Source: Streptococcus australis
GTDB taxonomy: Bacteria; Bacillota; Bacilli; Lactobacillales; Streptococcaceae
DNA length: 64,000 bases
Direction: 5' to 3'
Assembly (NCBI RefSeq): GCF_015553625.1
Contig: NZ_JADNGY010000008.1
Span: 1-64,000 of the forward strand
The translations under genes and the position numbers were made by a program. Position 1 is the first letter of the stretch; each line of letters opens with the position of its first letter. Below are positions 9,303 to 17,773 of this stretch, piece after piece. The notes below the pieces were generated by a model. It had not been told where the DNA came from. It made no database searches and worked only from the letters and a program-made list of their open reading frames with translations.

Positions 9303-10670
9303 ATGTTCCGAAAAATTTTAATCGCGAATCGTGGTGAAATTGCGGTCCGGATTATTCGAGCTGCTCGTGAATTAGGAATTGAAACAGTCGCTGTCTATTC
9401 AACGGCTGATAAAGAAGCCTTGCATACCTTACTAGCGGATGAAGCAGTTTGTATTGGGCCTGCCAAGTCAACCGAGTCTTATTTGAACATGAATGCTGTT
9501 TTATCTGCAGCAGTTTTGACTGGATCAGAAGCGATTCACCCAGGATTTGGATTTTTGAGTGAAAATTCGAAGTTTGCCACCATGTGTGAAGAAGTAGGGA
9601 TTAAGTTTATTGGACCATCAGGATCTGTTATGGATATGATGGGTGATAAAATTAATGCCCGAGCACAAATGATCAAAGCAGGCGTACCTGTGATTCCAGG
9701 ATCAGATGGTGAAGTTCATACAGCTGAAGAAGCCTTGGAAGTTGCTGATCGGATTGGCTATCCTGTTATGCTGAAGGCGTCAGCTGGAGGTGGCGGTAAA
9801 GGTATCCGTAAAGTAGAACGGGCAGAGGACCTAGTTCCAGCTTTTGAATCTGCTTCGACAGAAGCTAAGGCGGCCTTTGGCAATGGAGCTATGTACCTTG
9901 AACGTGTCATCTACCCAGCTCGTCATATTGAGGTTCAAATTTTGGCTGACCAATTTGGACATGTGGTTCATTTGGGTGAACGGGATTGTTCCCTTCAAAG
10001 AAACAACCAAAAAGTCCTCGAAGAATCTCCATCCGTAGCAATCGGTAAGACAATTCGAGACCAAATCGGATCTGCAGCTGTCCGAGCAGCAGAATCTGTT
10101 GGCTATGAAAATGCTGGGACAATCGAGTTTCTTTACGATGAAGGAAAAGGCGAATTTTACTTCATGGAGATGAACACTCGGGTTCAAGTAGAGCATCCTG
10201 TGACAGAATTTGTTACTGGAATTGATATCGTGAAAGAGCAAATTAAAATTGCTGCTGGGCAAGAATTGTCTGTAAGCCAAGAAGATATTCAAATCTCTGG
10301 CCATGCCATTGAATGCCGGATCAATGCAGAAAATCCTGCCTTTAACTTTGCACCTAGCCCAGGAAAAATCACCAATCTCTATCTTCCAAGTGGAGGAGTC
10401 GGCTTGCGTGTGGATTCAGCTGTCTATCCTGGCTATACGATTCCACCTTACTACGATAGTATGATTGCCAAGATCATTGTCCATGGAGAGAATCGTTTTG
10501 ATGCCTTGATGAAGATGCAACGCGCCCTCTATGAGTTGGAAATTGACGGTGTAATGACCAACAGTGATTTCCAATTGGATTTGATTTCAGATTCGAATGT
10601 GATTGCTGGTGATTACGATACCGCCTTTCTGATGGAGACATTTTTACCAAATTATCAGAAAAATCAATAA
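9303..10670 (+). CDS. accC: acetyl-CoA carboxylase, biotin carboxylase subunit
   Basis: AccC uses ATP and bicarbonate to carboxylate the biotin of AccB. The 455-residue ATP-grasp protein starts MFRKILIANRGEIAVR and contains the glycine-rich ATP loop KASAGGGGKGIR, EMNTRVQVEHPVTE and the C-terminal biotin-carboxylase domain. I place the start at 9303, after GGAGG. An in-frame ATG 27 bases upstream lies inside fabZ. A structured 88-base gap follows before accD. Confidence 0.95.
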   Translation: MFRKILIANRGEIAVRIIRAARELGIETVAVYSTADKEALHTLLADEAVCIGPAKSTESYLNMNAVLSAAVLTGSEAIHPGFGFLSENSKFATMCEEVGIKFIGPSGSVMDMMGDKINARAQMIKAGVPVIPGSDGEVHTAEEALEVADRIGYPVMLKASAGGGGKGIRKVERAEDLVPAFESASTEAKAAFGNGAMYLERVIYPARHIEVQILADQFGHVVHLGERDCSLQRNNQKVLEESPSVAIGKTIRDQIGSAAVRAAESVGYENAGTIEFLYDEGKGEFYFMEMNTRVQVEHPVTEFVTGIDIVKEQIKIAAGQELSVSQEDIQISGHAIECRINAENPAFNFAPSPGKITNLYLPSGGVGLRVDSAVYPGYTIPPYYDSMIAKIIVHGENRFDALMKMQRALYELEIDGVMTNSDFQLDLISDSNVIAGDYDTAFLMETFLPNYQKNQ

Positions 10671-10675
10671 ACATT

Positions 10676-10735
10676 GAACTTTGTAAATGTGAGATTCATT
10701 TTCACAAGGAATGAACGCGCACAATTACAAAGTTC
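10676..10735. repeat. nested inverted repeats between accC and accD
   Basis: GAACTTTGTAA (10676-10686) and TTACAAAGTTC (10725-10735) are perfect 11-base inverted repeats. Inside them TGTGA (10688-10692) and TCACA (10702-10706) pair as a second hairpin. The structure ends before the accD ribosome binding site. It could be an intercistronic stability or processing element. I do not recognise it. Confidence 0.6.
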
Positions 10736-10758
10736 TTTTACCAAGTAAGGAGAAGTTG

Positions 10759-11619
10759 ATGGCTTTATTTTCTAAAAAAGATAAGTACATTCGAATTAAT
10801 CCCAATCGGTCGGCCATTGAAGCACCTCAGCCGAAACCAGAGGTTCCAGATGAGTTGTTTTCTCAGTGTCCGGGCTGTAAACATACCATTTACCAAAAGG
10901 ATCTAGGAAGTGAACGTCTGTGTCCTAAGTGTGGCTATACCTTCCGTATTTCTGCTGTAGAACGGCTTCAATTGACAATTGATCCAGGAAGCTTTATTGA
11001 ACTGTTTACGGGTATTGAGACCAAGGACCCGCTTAAGTTTCCAAACTACAAGAAGAAATTGGCGACTGTTCGTGAATTAACAGGGCTTGATGAGGCTGTG
11101 TTAACAGGAACTGCAAAGATTGGGGGCCATAAAGTCGCTCTTGGTATTATGGATTCCAATTTTATCATGGCTTCTATGGGCTCTGTGGTCGGTGAAAAGA
11201 TTACCCGCCTATTTGAATTGGCGACAGAAGAAAAGCTCCCAGTCGTGCTCTTTACAGCTTCTGGTGGTGCTCGGATGCAAGAAGGAATCGTCAGTTTGAT
11301 GCAGATGGCTAAAATCTCTGCAGCTGTTCAAAGACACTCAAAAGCAGGCTTGTTTTATCTTACCGTTCTAACAGACCCAACAACAGGAGGGGTAACGGCG
11401 TCATTTGCAATGGAAGGGGATATCATCATTGCAGAGAGTCAAGCCCTTGTGGGATTTGCAGGTCGTCGAGTGATCGAGTCAACCGTGCGGGAACAGTTGC
11501 CGGATAATTTCCAAAAGGCTGAATTTTTACAAGAGCATGGCTTTGTGGATGTGATTGTCCAGCGTAGTGATATGCGTTCAACAATCGCAGACTTGTTAGC
11601 CTTTCATGGAGGGAAGTAA
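10759..11619 (+). CDS. accD: acetyl-CoA carboxylase, carboxyltransferase beta subunit
   Basis: AccD with AccA transfers the carboxyl group from biotin to acetyl-CoA. The 286-residue protein carries the N-terminal four-cysteine zinc ribbon (CPGC and CPKC, about residues 37-58) and the crotonase-like transferase core with [11 protein letters not shown] 10759 follows AAGGAG. A longer reading from 10711 would run through the intercistronic hairpin and lacks a ribosome binding site. Its stop overlaps accA (TAATG). Confidence 0.95.
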   Translation: MALFSKKDKYIRINPNRSAIEAPQPKPEVPDELFSQCPGCKHTIYQKDLGSERLCPKCGYTFRISAVERLQLTIDPGSFIELFTGIETKDPLKFPNYKKKLATVRELTGLDEAVLTGTAKIGGHKVALGIMDSNFIMASMGSVVGEKITRLFELATEEKLPVVLFTASGGARMQEGIVSLMQMAKISAAVQRHSKAGLFYLTVLTDPTTGGVTASFAMEGDIIIAESQALVGFAGRRVIESTVREQLPDNFQKAEFLQEHGFVDVIVQRSDMRSTIADLLAFHGGK

Positions 11620-12389
11620 TGACAAGAATAACACAAATTATTAAAGAAGCTCGTGACCAAGGACGTTTGACAGCTCTTGATTATGCTCATGGAATTTTTG
11701 AAAACTTTATCGAACTACATGGAGATCGGAATTTCCGAGATGACGGTGCAGTGATTGGTGGAATTGGTTGGCTTGGAGATCAAGCGGTAACGGTTGTCGG
11801 GATTCAAAAAGGAAAGAATCTTCAGGATAACCTAAGTAGAAACTTTGGTCAACCCCACCCTGAAGGTTATCGAAAAGCTTTGCGTCTGATGAAACAGGCG
11901 GAGAAGTTTGGTCGTCCAGTAGTAACCTTCATCAATACCGCGGGTGCTTATCCGGGTGTTGGCGCTGAAGAACGGGGACAGGGTGAGGCTATCGCGCGTA
12001 ACCTCATGGAAATGAGTGATTTAAAGGTTCCGATTATTGCAATTATCATCGGAGAAGGAGGCTCAGGTGGCGCCCTTGCTCTGGCTGTAGCGGACAAGGT
12101 CTGGATGTTGGAGAACTCTATCTATGCCGTCTTGAGTCCAGAAGGATTTGCTTCTATTCTATGGAAAGATGGAAGCCGTGCCATGGAAGCTGCTGAGTTG
12201 ATGAAGATTACTTCGCATGAGTTGTTAAATATGGATATTGTGGACAAGGTGATTCCGGAGCATGGTTTCTCAAATGGAGAACTACTAGCTCAAGTGAAGA
12301 AGGAAATTCAAGCAGAATTGAAGGAACTACAAGCTTTGTCTCTCGAAGATCTGCTAGAGCAACGCTACCAGCGTTTTCGTAAATATTAA
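11619..12389 (+). CDS. accA: acetyl-CoA carboxylase, carboxyltransferase alpha subunit
   Basis: AccA is the partner of AccD in malonyl-CoA synthesis. The 256-residue protein is shorter than the E. coli form because it lacks an N-terminal extension, as is usual in streptococci. The core is complete, with [17 protein letters not shown] and [10 protein letters not shown]. It is coupled to accD by a one-base overlap and is the last gene of the fab/acc operon. Confidence 0.95.
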   Translation: MTRITQIIKEARDQGRLTALDYAHGIFENFIELHGDRNFRDDGAVIGGIGWLGDQAVTVVGIQKGKNLQDNLSRNFGQPHPEGYRKALRLMKQAEKFGRPVVTFINTAGAYPGVGAEERGQGEAIARNLMEMSDLKVPIIAIIIGEGGSGGALALAVADKVWMLENSIYAVLSPEGFASILWKDGSRAMEAAELMKITSHELLNMDIVDKVIPEHGFSNGELLAQVKKEIQAELKELQALSLEDLLEQRYQRFRKY

Positions 12390-12427
12390 AAAAACTGGGC
12401 TTGCAGATGCAAGACTCAGTTTTTTTA
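12388..12427. terminator. bidirectional terminator between accA and serS
   Basis: ACTGGGCTTGCA pairs with TGCAAGACTCAGT around a two-base loop with one small bulge. It has A runs on the left and T runs on the right, so it can end both the fab/acc operon and the convergent serS transcript. Confidence 0.85.
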
Positions 12428-12439
12428 TCTTATCTTATC

Positions 12440-13717
12440 TTATTTTGGTGCAATAACTTCAGCTCCACCCATGTATGGACGAAGGACTTCTGGAATGGTT
12501 ACAGAACCATCTGCGTTTTGATAGTTTTCAAGAATAGCAGCGACGGTACGTCCAACAGCCAATCCAGAACCATTCAAGGTATGAAGAAGTTTCACTTTAC
12601 CATCTGCTTCATCACGGTAACGGATTTGCGCACGACGGGCTTGGAAATCTTCTGTATTGGAACAGCTTGAGATTTCACGGTAGGTGTTTTGAGCAGGAAT
12701 CCAAACTTCCAAGTCATAAGTCTTAGCAGCTGAGAAGCCCATATCTCCTGTAGAAAGAGCAACGACACGGTATGGCAAGTTTAGTTTTTGAAGGATGTTT
12801 TCAGCGTTGGCTGTCATTTTCTCCAATTCTTCGTATGATTCTTCCGGTTTGGCAAATTTGACCATTTCAACCTTATGGAATTGGTGTAAACGGATCAAGC
12901 CACGAGTATCTCGACCGGCAGAACCAGCTTCTGAACGGAAAGATGGGCTCATGGCAGTAAAGTAGATTGGCAAATCTTTGCCATCGATGATTTCATCACG
13001 GTAGTAGTTCGTTAGAGGCACTTCAGCAGTTGGGATCAAGACATAGTTAGTATCGCTGAGTTCAAAAGTATCTTCCTTAAATTTTGGATATTGCCCAGTA
13101 CCAAACATAGAGTCATGGTTGACCATGTAAGGGGTGATGACTTCCGTATAGCCTTCCTTACCGTGCTCATCTAGCATAAAGTTGTAGATGGCACGTTCCA
13201 AACGAGCTCCCAGGCCTTTATAGAAAAGGAAGCGTGCACCAGTAACTTTCCCACCACGTTCCCAGTCAAGGATGTCTAAGTCCTCGCCAAGATCCCAGTG
13301 GGCTTTTGGTTCAAAGTCAAACTCACGAGGAGTTCCCCAACGGCGAACTTCTACGTTATCGTCTTCGTCTGCTCCAATAGGAACACTGTCAGCTGGGATG
13401 TTTGGAAGAGTAGTGGTAAATTCTGTCAATTTCGCATCGATTTCTGCCAATTCTGCATCGAGTGCTTTGACTTCTGCAGAAAGAGTTTGCATGGCAGCAA
13501 TCTTATCATCTGCATTTTCTTTGTTGCGTTTGGCTTGGGCGATTTCAGCAGAAACGGTGTTACGCTCAGCCTTGAGGCCTTCTACTTTGACCAAGATGTC
13601 ACGACGCTTGGCATCGATTTCTTTCATTTCGTTCAAGATGGCAGCATCTACACCGCGTGTCGCTAATTTTTCAGCAACTGCATCAAAGTCTGTACGAATC
13701 CGTTTAATATCTAACAT
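12440..13717 (-). CDS. serS: seryl-tRNA synthetase
   Basis: A cytosolic class II synthetase charging tRNA-Ser. The 425-residue protein starts [12 protein letters not shown], has the N-terminal coiled-coil arm that grips the tRNA extra loop (about 30-105) and the class II motifs 2 and 3 ([32 protein letters not shown]). The start at 13717 has AAGGAG upstream. A longer in-frame reading to 13780 crosses the T-box terminator and is rejected. It is controlled by a serine T-box and lies downstream of manO on the same strand. Confidence 0.95.
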   Translation of the reverse strand: MLDIKRIRTDFDAVAEKLATRGVDAAILNEMKEIDAKRRDILVKVEGLKAERNTVSAEIAQAKRNKENADDKIAAMQTLSAEVKALDAELAEIDAKLTEFTTTLPNIPADSVPIGADEDDNVEVRRWGTPREFDFEPKAHWDLGEDLDILDWERGGKVTGARFLFYKGLGARLERAIYNFMLDEHGKEGYTEVITPYMVNHDSMFGTGQYPKFKEDTFELSDTNYVLIPTAEVPLTNYYRDEIIDGKDLPIYFTAMSPSFRSEAGSAGRDTRGLIRLHQFHKVEMVKFAKPEESYEELEKMTANAENILQKLNLPYRVVALSTGDMGFSAAKTYDLEVWIPAQNTYREISSCSNTEDFQARRAQIRYRDEADGKVKLLHTLNGSGLAVGRTVAAILENYQNADGSVTIPEVLRPYMGGAEVIAPK

Positions 13718-13726
13718 AGCTTCTCC

Positions 13727-13910
13727 TTTAACAAAAAACACACCTGTCAGAGTGTTGGAGTGGCAGAGCCACGGTTCCATCCAACTTCACAGGTGTGCAC
13801 TTGATTCGATATTGTATTTTAACTAAACGGTAGAATTCAATTAAGATTTCTATCTGCTCGCAGCAACCGCAGACTTTCTGAAAGATTTTCTTAATTTACT
13901 TATCCGTTTT
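13727..13910 (-). ncRNA. T-box leader of serS (serine)
   Basis: The minus strand reads the T-box GGATGGAACCGTGG, the part that contacts the tRNA acceptor end, then the terminator CACACCTGT...ACAGGTGTG with a T run. Stem I closes as AAACGG/CCGTTT. Above it is a specifier loop GAAT-TCT-A opposite AAGTA, then a stem AATTAAGA/TCTTAATT. The specifier TCT (13834-13832) is a serine codon, which agrees with the gene. Uncharged tRNA-Ser should favour the antiterminator. Confidence 0.9.
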
Positions 13911-13915
13911 CGTTT

Positions 13916-13944
13916 ATTATACAAGAAAAGCAATTATTTTGCAA
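13916..13944 (-). promoter_or_regulatory. serS T-box promoter
   Basis: TTGCAA (13944-13939), 17 bases, TATAAT (13921-13916). The -35 lies in the last codons of manO. Transcription would start just before stem I of the T-box. Confidence 0.8.
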
Positions 13945-14302
13945 ATAGATTTTTAATTTTAGCTACGATGGTTTGGATCAAGGTCGGTAGCTTGACAATT
14001 TTATCATTTCCTAAATGTTCTCGTGCAATTTTCAAGATTTTTCCCGAGTCTTTAGAAGCAAAGAGAAATTTTGATTCTTTGGTATAGATTTCAAAATGGC
14101 GGCTAATTTTACGTCCGGATACATTAGCTCCGATTTGTTCGATATCCTGCCAGGGAATTTGGATGTAGTCTTCAACATTTGCATCCGCATAAAATTCGAA
14201 AGCAGCATTCCCAACTAAAATTTTTCCAACCTTTCCTCCAACCCCTAGATAAGAGACACCAGTGGTATGGAATTCCACGGTTTTATTCTGTGATTGCGCC
14301 AT
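13934..14302 (-). CDS. manO: ManO, DUF956 protein of the mannose PTS locus
   Basis: A 122-residue protein of the DUF956 family, usually encoded next to mannose-family PTS genes in lactic acid bacteria and named ManO as a putative regulator. It has a small PH-like beta-rich fold (ISRHFEIYTKESKFLFAS) and no evident DNA-binding helix or membrane segment, so the regulatory role is inferred from linkage. AGGAGGAGC lies before ATG 14302. It has its own promoter beyond the man operon terminator. Confidence 0.85.
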   Translation of the reverse strand: MAQSQNKTVEFHTTGVSYLGVGGKVGKILVGNAAFEFYADANVEDYIQIPWQDIEQIGANVSGRKISRHFEIYTKESKFLFASKDSGKILKIAREHLGNDKIVKLPTLIQTIVAKIKNLFAK

Positions 14303-14330
14303 GTGCTCCTCCTGTAACTATGTTCATTTC

Positions 14331-14370
14331 ATTATATCATAATAAAAAGAAGGTCGAAACCTTCTTTTTT
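14331..14370 (-). terminator. man operon terminator overlapping the manO promoter
   Basis: AAGAAGGT (14347-14354) and ACCTTCTT (14359-14366) form a hairpin with T-rich flanks on both sides, ending manLMN. The minus-strand TATAAT with a TGA extension (14336-14331) lies immediately after, so manO can be expressed separately or by read-through. Confidence 0.8.
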
Positions 14371-14382
14371 GTTGATCTTTGC

Positions 14383-15294
14383 TTACATCAAGCCCGCAAC
14401 GTGTGCCAAGACACCGATGACAAAGAGGGCGATGATGATAGTGATAGGAGATACTTTCTTCTTAAGCAACCACATACAAGCAAAAGTAAGAAGTAAGCCC
14501 ATCAAACCAGGAATCAATGAATCCAAGTTTTGTTGGAAAGTCGTAACTTTTTCCGGTGTTTGAGATAGGCCTGAACCAACTTGAGCGAAGGCTTCTTGGA
14601 TTCCCTTGTATCCTTCAGGAAGTTTATCCCAGTGGATATAAGCTTTATCGTCTAGCTTAACTGATGAGACATTGAAGATAAATTTAATCGATACCCAACG
14701 TTCTACTAAGACAGCGAGGATAAACATCCCAAGGATAGAAGCTCCTTTAGTGATATCTTGCAAGATTCCACCAGACATATCTTTGGTAATTTCAGAACCG
14801 GCTTTGTATCCAAGTTCTTGGGTATACCACAAGAAGGACATACGAATTGCGTTCCATGCAAGGAAGAAGATGAGTGGACCAAGGATATTACCAGTCAAGG
14901 CAAGAGATGCACCAAGTGCTCCAAGGATCGGACGAACTGTAAACCAGAAGACTGGATCTCCGATACCAGCCAAAGGCCCCATCATACCAATTTTAACCCC
15001 TTGGATAGCAGCATCATCAATAGCAGCACCGTTTGCTTTTTCTTCTTCAAGGGCAAGAGTAACCCCGATGATTGGAGCAGCTACGTATGGGTGAGTGTTG
15101 AAGAACTCCATGTGACGCTCAAGAGCAGCCGCTTGGTCTTCTTTCTTGGTGTAGAGTTTTTTGATAGCTGGGATCAATGAGTAAGCCCAACCCAAGTTTT
15201 GCATCCGTTCGTAGTTCCAAGAACCTTGCAAGAAGGTTGAACGCCACCAAACTTTTTGACGATCTGATTTAGATAATTGTAATTTTTCAGTCAT
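14383..15294 (-). CDS. manN: PTS mannose-family component IID
   Basis: IID is the second membrane part of the mannose/glucose PTS permease that imports and phosphorylates hexoses. The 303-residue protein has the IID signature near the start (STFLQGSWNYERMQNLGWAYSLIPAIKKLY), the PLAGIGDP motif and hydrophobic helices, including one at the C-terminus. It follows manM by 18 bases and ends the operon. In streptococci this complex is the main glucose uptake system and also a bacteriocin receptor. Confidence 0.95.
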   Translation of the reverse strand: MTEKLQLSKSDRQKVWWRSTFLQGSWNYERMQNLGWAYSLIPAIKKLYTKKEDQAAALERHMEFFNTHPYVAAPIIGVTLALEEEKANGAAIDDAAIQGVKIGMMGPLAGIGDPVFWFTVRPILGALGASLALTGNILGPLIFFLAWNAIRMSFLWYTQELGYKAGSEITKDMSGGILQDITKGASILGMFILAVLVERWVSIKFIFNVSSVKLDDKAYIHWDKLPEGYKGIQEAFAQVGSGLSQTPEKVTTFQQNLDSLIPGLMGLLLTFACMWLLKKKVSPITIIIALFVIGVLAHVAGLM

Positions 15295-15312
15295 GATAGT
15301 GTCACACCTTTC

Positions 15313-16116
15313 TTAATAGTCTTCGAGAATATCGCCGATTGGGTCATTAGAAGTAGCGACTCCGCCACCTCCGTTGCCACCTTTCTTAGAAAGTGAAAGG
15401 TAAATCAAGGCAAGGGCAACACCAATCGCTCCAAGAGCAATCAAAGTTAATTCGCTGACGGCAGCAAGTGCAAAACCAATGGCAAAGAATGGCCAAACTT
15501 CACGGCTTGCCATCATGTTGATAACCATAGCATAACCAACGGCTACAACCATACCTCCACCGATTTGCATACCGTCTGACAACCAAGCAGGCATCGCTTC
15601 AAGCGCACCTTTAACAGTTTCAGCAGGGATCATCAACAAGAGGGCTGCAGGAATAGCGATACGAAGACCTTGAAGAAGAAGAGCTACAAAGTGAGCGCGT
15701 TCTACCCCTTTGATATCACCTTTTTTAGCAGCAGCATCGGCAGTGTGGACCAAACCAACAGAGAGAGTACGGACGATCATGGTCAAGAAAAGACCAGCGA
15801 CTGCAAGTGGAATAGCCACACCTTGAGCCACAGCGATTCCTTTAGAACTAAAGTCACCACCAAGAACCAAGATAATCGCAGCAGCGACAGATGCAAGAGC
15901 AGCATCGGGTGCAACGGCAGCTCCAATGTTTGCCCAGCCAAGTGCAAGTAATTGAAGGGAACCACCAAGCATCACACCGGCAGTCAAGTTACCTGTTACC
16001 AAACCGATTAAGGTACAAGCAACAAGTGGTTGGTGGAATTGGAATTGGTCAAGGATACCTTCAAGACCTGCTAAGAAGGCAACAACGACCACTAATACCA
16101 TAGAAATAATAGACAT
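15313..16116 (-). CDS. manM: PTS mannose-family component IIC
   Basis: IIC forms the sugar channel with IID. The 267-residue protein is almost wholly hydrophobic with repeated Gly/Ala helices, the family segment LVTGNLTAGVMLGGSLQLLALGWANIGAA, and a short Gly-rich cytoplasmic tail. It lies between manL and manN on one transcript and should share the CcpA and CiaR control seen upstream of manL. Confidence 0.95.
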   Translation of the reverse strand: MSIISMVLVVVVAFLAGLEGILDQFQFHQPLVACTLIGLVTGNLTAGVMLGGSLQLLALGWANIGAAVAPDAALASVAAAIILVLGGDFSSKGIAVAQGVAIPLAVAGLFLTMIVRTLSVGLVHTADAAAKKGDIKGVERAHFVALLLQGLRIAIPAALLLMIPAETVKGALEAMPAWLSDGMQIGGGMVVAVGYAMVINMMASREVWPFFAIGFALAAVSELTLIALGAIGVALALIYLSLSKKGGNGGGGVATSNDPIGDILEDY

Positions 16117-16143
16117 GTTTAAAATCCTTTCGTAAGTAATCGA

Positions 16144-17133
16144 TTATTGAACGTTAGCTTTGTTAATTAAGTCAAACAAATCTTTCTTAGAGTCATTTGG
16201 CACTTTACGGACATCAAATTCTACTCCAAGATCACGCATTTTTTCAAATGTAGCCACATCTTCTTTATCCATTGACAACACATTGTTAACCATGGTTTTA
16301 CCAGTTGAGTGGGCCATTGAACCAACGTTCAAGGTTTTAATCGGAACACCACCTTCGATGGCACGAAGAGCGTCTTGAGGTGTTTCAAATAAGATCAAAG
16401 CATGTGTTTCACCAAAGCGTGGATCTTTTGCGACGTCGATCAATTTTTGAATTGGGACTACGTTTGCTTTTACACCATTTGGTGCCGCCTGCTTAATCAA
16501 CTCTTTACGGAGTTCATCTTTGGCAACTGAGTCTGAAGCAACGATAATGCGATCTGCTTTTGAATCAGGAGTCCAAGCAGTAGCGACTTGTCCATGAAGG
16601 AGACGAGTATCGAGACGAGCAAGGTTGATTTTGAGTTTGCCATCTCCAATCACTGTTCCCTCTGGAATAGCAGCTTGGGCAACAGGAGCAGCTGAAGCAG
16701 TGCTTGCTTCTTCGACAGGATTCAATTCTTCTGGAAGAGCTTTGATTCCATCTTTAGATTCTTTGATGATGTTTGCAGCGATTTGATCAACGCCTGCATT
16801 TGCATCCATCAAACGCTCTGTATAAGCTTGAATCAACATCGGAAGGTTTAATCCAGTGATGATCGCAAATTTACGATCTGGATTTTCCCCCATGACACGA
16901 CTAGCTTGGTTAAATGGAGAACCACTCCAAAGGTCAGCCAAAACCAAGATTTCATCTTCTGCATCAAATGCGGCAACAGCAGCATTGAATTTAGCATAGA
17001 GATCATCTGGGCCTTCACTTGGCATGAACGTAACCACTTGAACTTTCTCTTGATCCCCAAAGATCATCGAGCCGGATTGGTGGATTCCAGCTGCAAATTC
17101 ACCGTGGCTAGCAATAATGATACCAATACTCAT
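16144..17133 (-). CDS. manL: PTS mannose-family component IIAB
   Basis: ManL is the cytosolic phosphoryl carrier: IIA takes phosphate from HPr on His10 (IIASHGEF) and IIB passes it on from His180 ([12 protein letters not shown]). An Ala/Pro-rich linker (about 135-155) joins the domains. I start at 17133 (329 residues). The ATG nine bases earlier lies only two bases after AAGGAGG, too close for use. The promoter carries a cre site and a CiaR box. Confidence 0.95.
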   Translation of the reverse strand: MSIGIIIASHGEFAAGIHQSGSMIFGDQEKVQVVTFMPSEGPDDLYAKFNAAVAAFDAEDEILVLADLWSGSPFNQASRVMGENPDRKFAIITGLNLPMLIQAYTERLMDANAGVDQIAANIIKESKDGIKALPEELNPVEEASTASAAPVAQAAIPEGTVIGDGKLKINLARLDTRLLHGQVATAWTPDSKADRIIVASDSVAKDELRKELIKQAAPNGVKANVVPIQKLIDVAKDPRFGETHALILFETPQDALRAIEGGVPIKTLNVGSMAHSTGKTMVNNVLSMDKEDVATFEKMRDLGVEFDVRKVPNDSKKDLFDLINKANVQ

Positions 17134-17172
17134 TATTGACATTCCTCCTTATAAAATTTGTTTGACTTTCAG

Positions 17173-17225
17173 TTTAAGAAAACTTTAAGCTAATTTATTA
17201 TAAAACGTTTTCATCATAAAGTCAA
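17173..17225 (-). promoter_or_regulatory. manL promoter with cre site and CiaR box
   Basis: The minus strand shows TTGACT (17225-17220), 17 bases and TATAAT (17202-17197). The cre-like ATGAAAACGTTTTATA (17214-17199) lies between -35 and -10, consistent with CcpA control. On the plus strand TTTAAG-N5-TTTAAG (17173-17189), an exact CiaR direct repeat, covers the predicted start region in the orientation opposite to manL. CiaR is known to repress manLMN in S. pneumoniae. Confidence 0.85.
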
Positions 17226-17456
17226 TTTTTCAGTACTAAATTAAAGGAAAAAGAAGGTTTTTTAATATATTAATTTGTTAATATTTATCTTCGAGTGCTA
17301 GCAGAGTTTTTTACGACTGAACTCGAAAAGCCTTTGGAAATCCTTGACAAAATGGGAGTGAAGGGGATTCGAAGTTTCTGAAAAGATAAGTAGTAGCTTC
17401 TGAGGGGTAAAATAAAGATATAGAAACTCCTTGTAGGCCCTGCTTATGAGAAAGTG
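17226..17456. other. intergenic stretch with nothing recognised
   Basis: AT-rich spacer upstream of manL. I find no convincing open reading frame, promoter or repeat arm. The part near 17290-17460 is less AT-rich and might be a decayed gene, but I cannot name it. Confidence 0.4.
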
Positions 17457-17484
17457 AAAAAGACCAGCCCAATTGGGTTGGTCT
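17456..17484 (-). terminator. terminator after the structured repeat copy 1
   Basis: AGACCAGCCC (17461-17470) pairs with GGGTTGGTCT (17475-17484), loop AATT. On the minus strand it is followed by TTTTTC, so it can end a transcript running leftward from the structured repeat or from adhP. Confidence 0.75.
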
Positions 17485-17507
17485 CAGATTGAAGCCATAG
17501 TCTTATG

Positions 17508-17646
17508 AAAAACTTTCCTTAGGTGAGTACGGACGTCAGCGAACTTCTTCGAAGTTCCATAACTAATTATTGAGCCTAAGGTCTCAATAATTCCGAGTGT
17601 CTGAAACAATTGTGTTTCAAGCACTTTTCCCACAGCGGAAAGTTTT
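17508..17646 (-). ncRNA. pseudoknotted structured repeat, copy 1
   Basis: The outer stem AAAACTTTCC...GGAAAGTTTT encloses three hairpins: a variable one (GTG/CAC-based, 17595-17625), one with a 10-bp stem (17565-17574/17583-17592) and loop ACCTTAGG on the minus strand, and GAACTTC-TTC-GAAGTTC. The CCTTAGG loop can pair with CCTAAGG beside the outer stem, giving a pseudoknot. A close copy is at 35696-35833 and a diverged one at 44849-44982. Homology to copy 2 continues rightward to about 17725. The strand is inferred from the glyQ-glyS member and from the terminator at 17456-17484. Confidence 0.75.
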
Positions 17647-17733
17647 TTCCTTTTCTTAAATGACTAAAACGTAAAAGTCATTTAAGAAAATCATCTAGCT
17701 ATTTTATGTAAAACAATAGTTTGTCTAAATTCA

Positions 17734-17759
17734 AAGACCAGCCCTCTTGGACTAGTCTT
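17734..17759 (-). terminator. probable adhP terminator
   Basis: AAGACCAGCCC (17734-17744) and GGACTAGTCTT (17749-17759) form an 11-bp stem with two G-U pairs and a four-base loop, 15 bases after the adhP stop. The T tract on the minus strand is poor (TTTGAATTT). Confidence 0.55.
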
Positions 17760-17773
17760 GTAGGTTCGTTTAT

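Noticed and set aside
10711..10758. Longer N-terminus for accD
   Set aside because: It would translate through the intercistronic inverted repeats; AAGGAG is placed for ATG 10759.
17281..17460. Decayed gene or recombinase remnant upstream of manL
   Set aside because: Short stretches read as protein on the minus strand, but stops interrupt all frames and I could match no family.
17655..17695. CTTAAA and TTTAAG motifs to the right of structured repeat copy 1 as a second CiaR box
   Set aside because: They face each other as arms of a long hairpin instead of forming the direct repeat with five-base spacing that CiaR needs.
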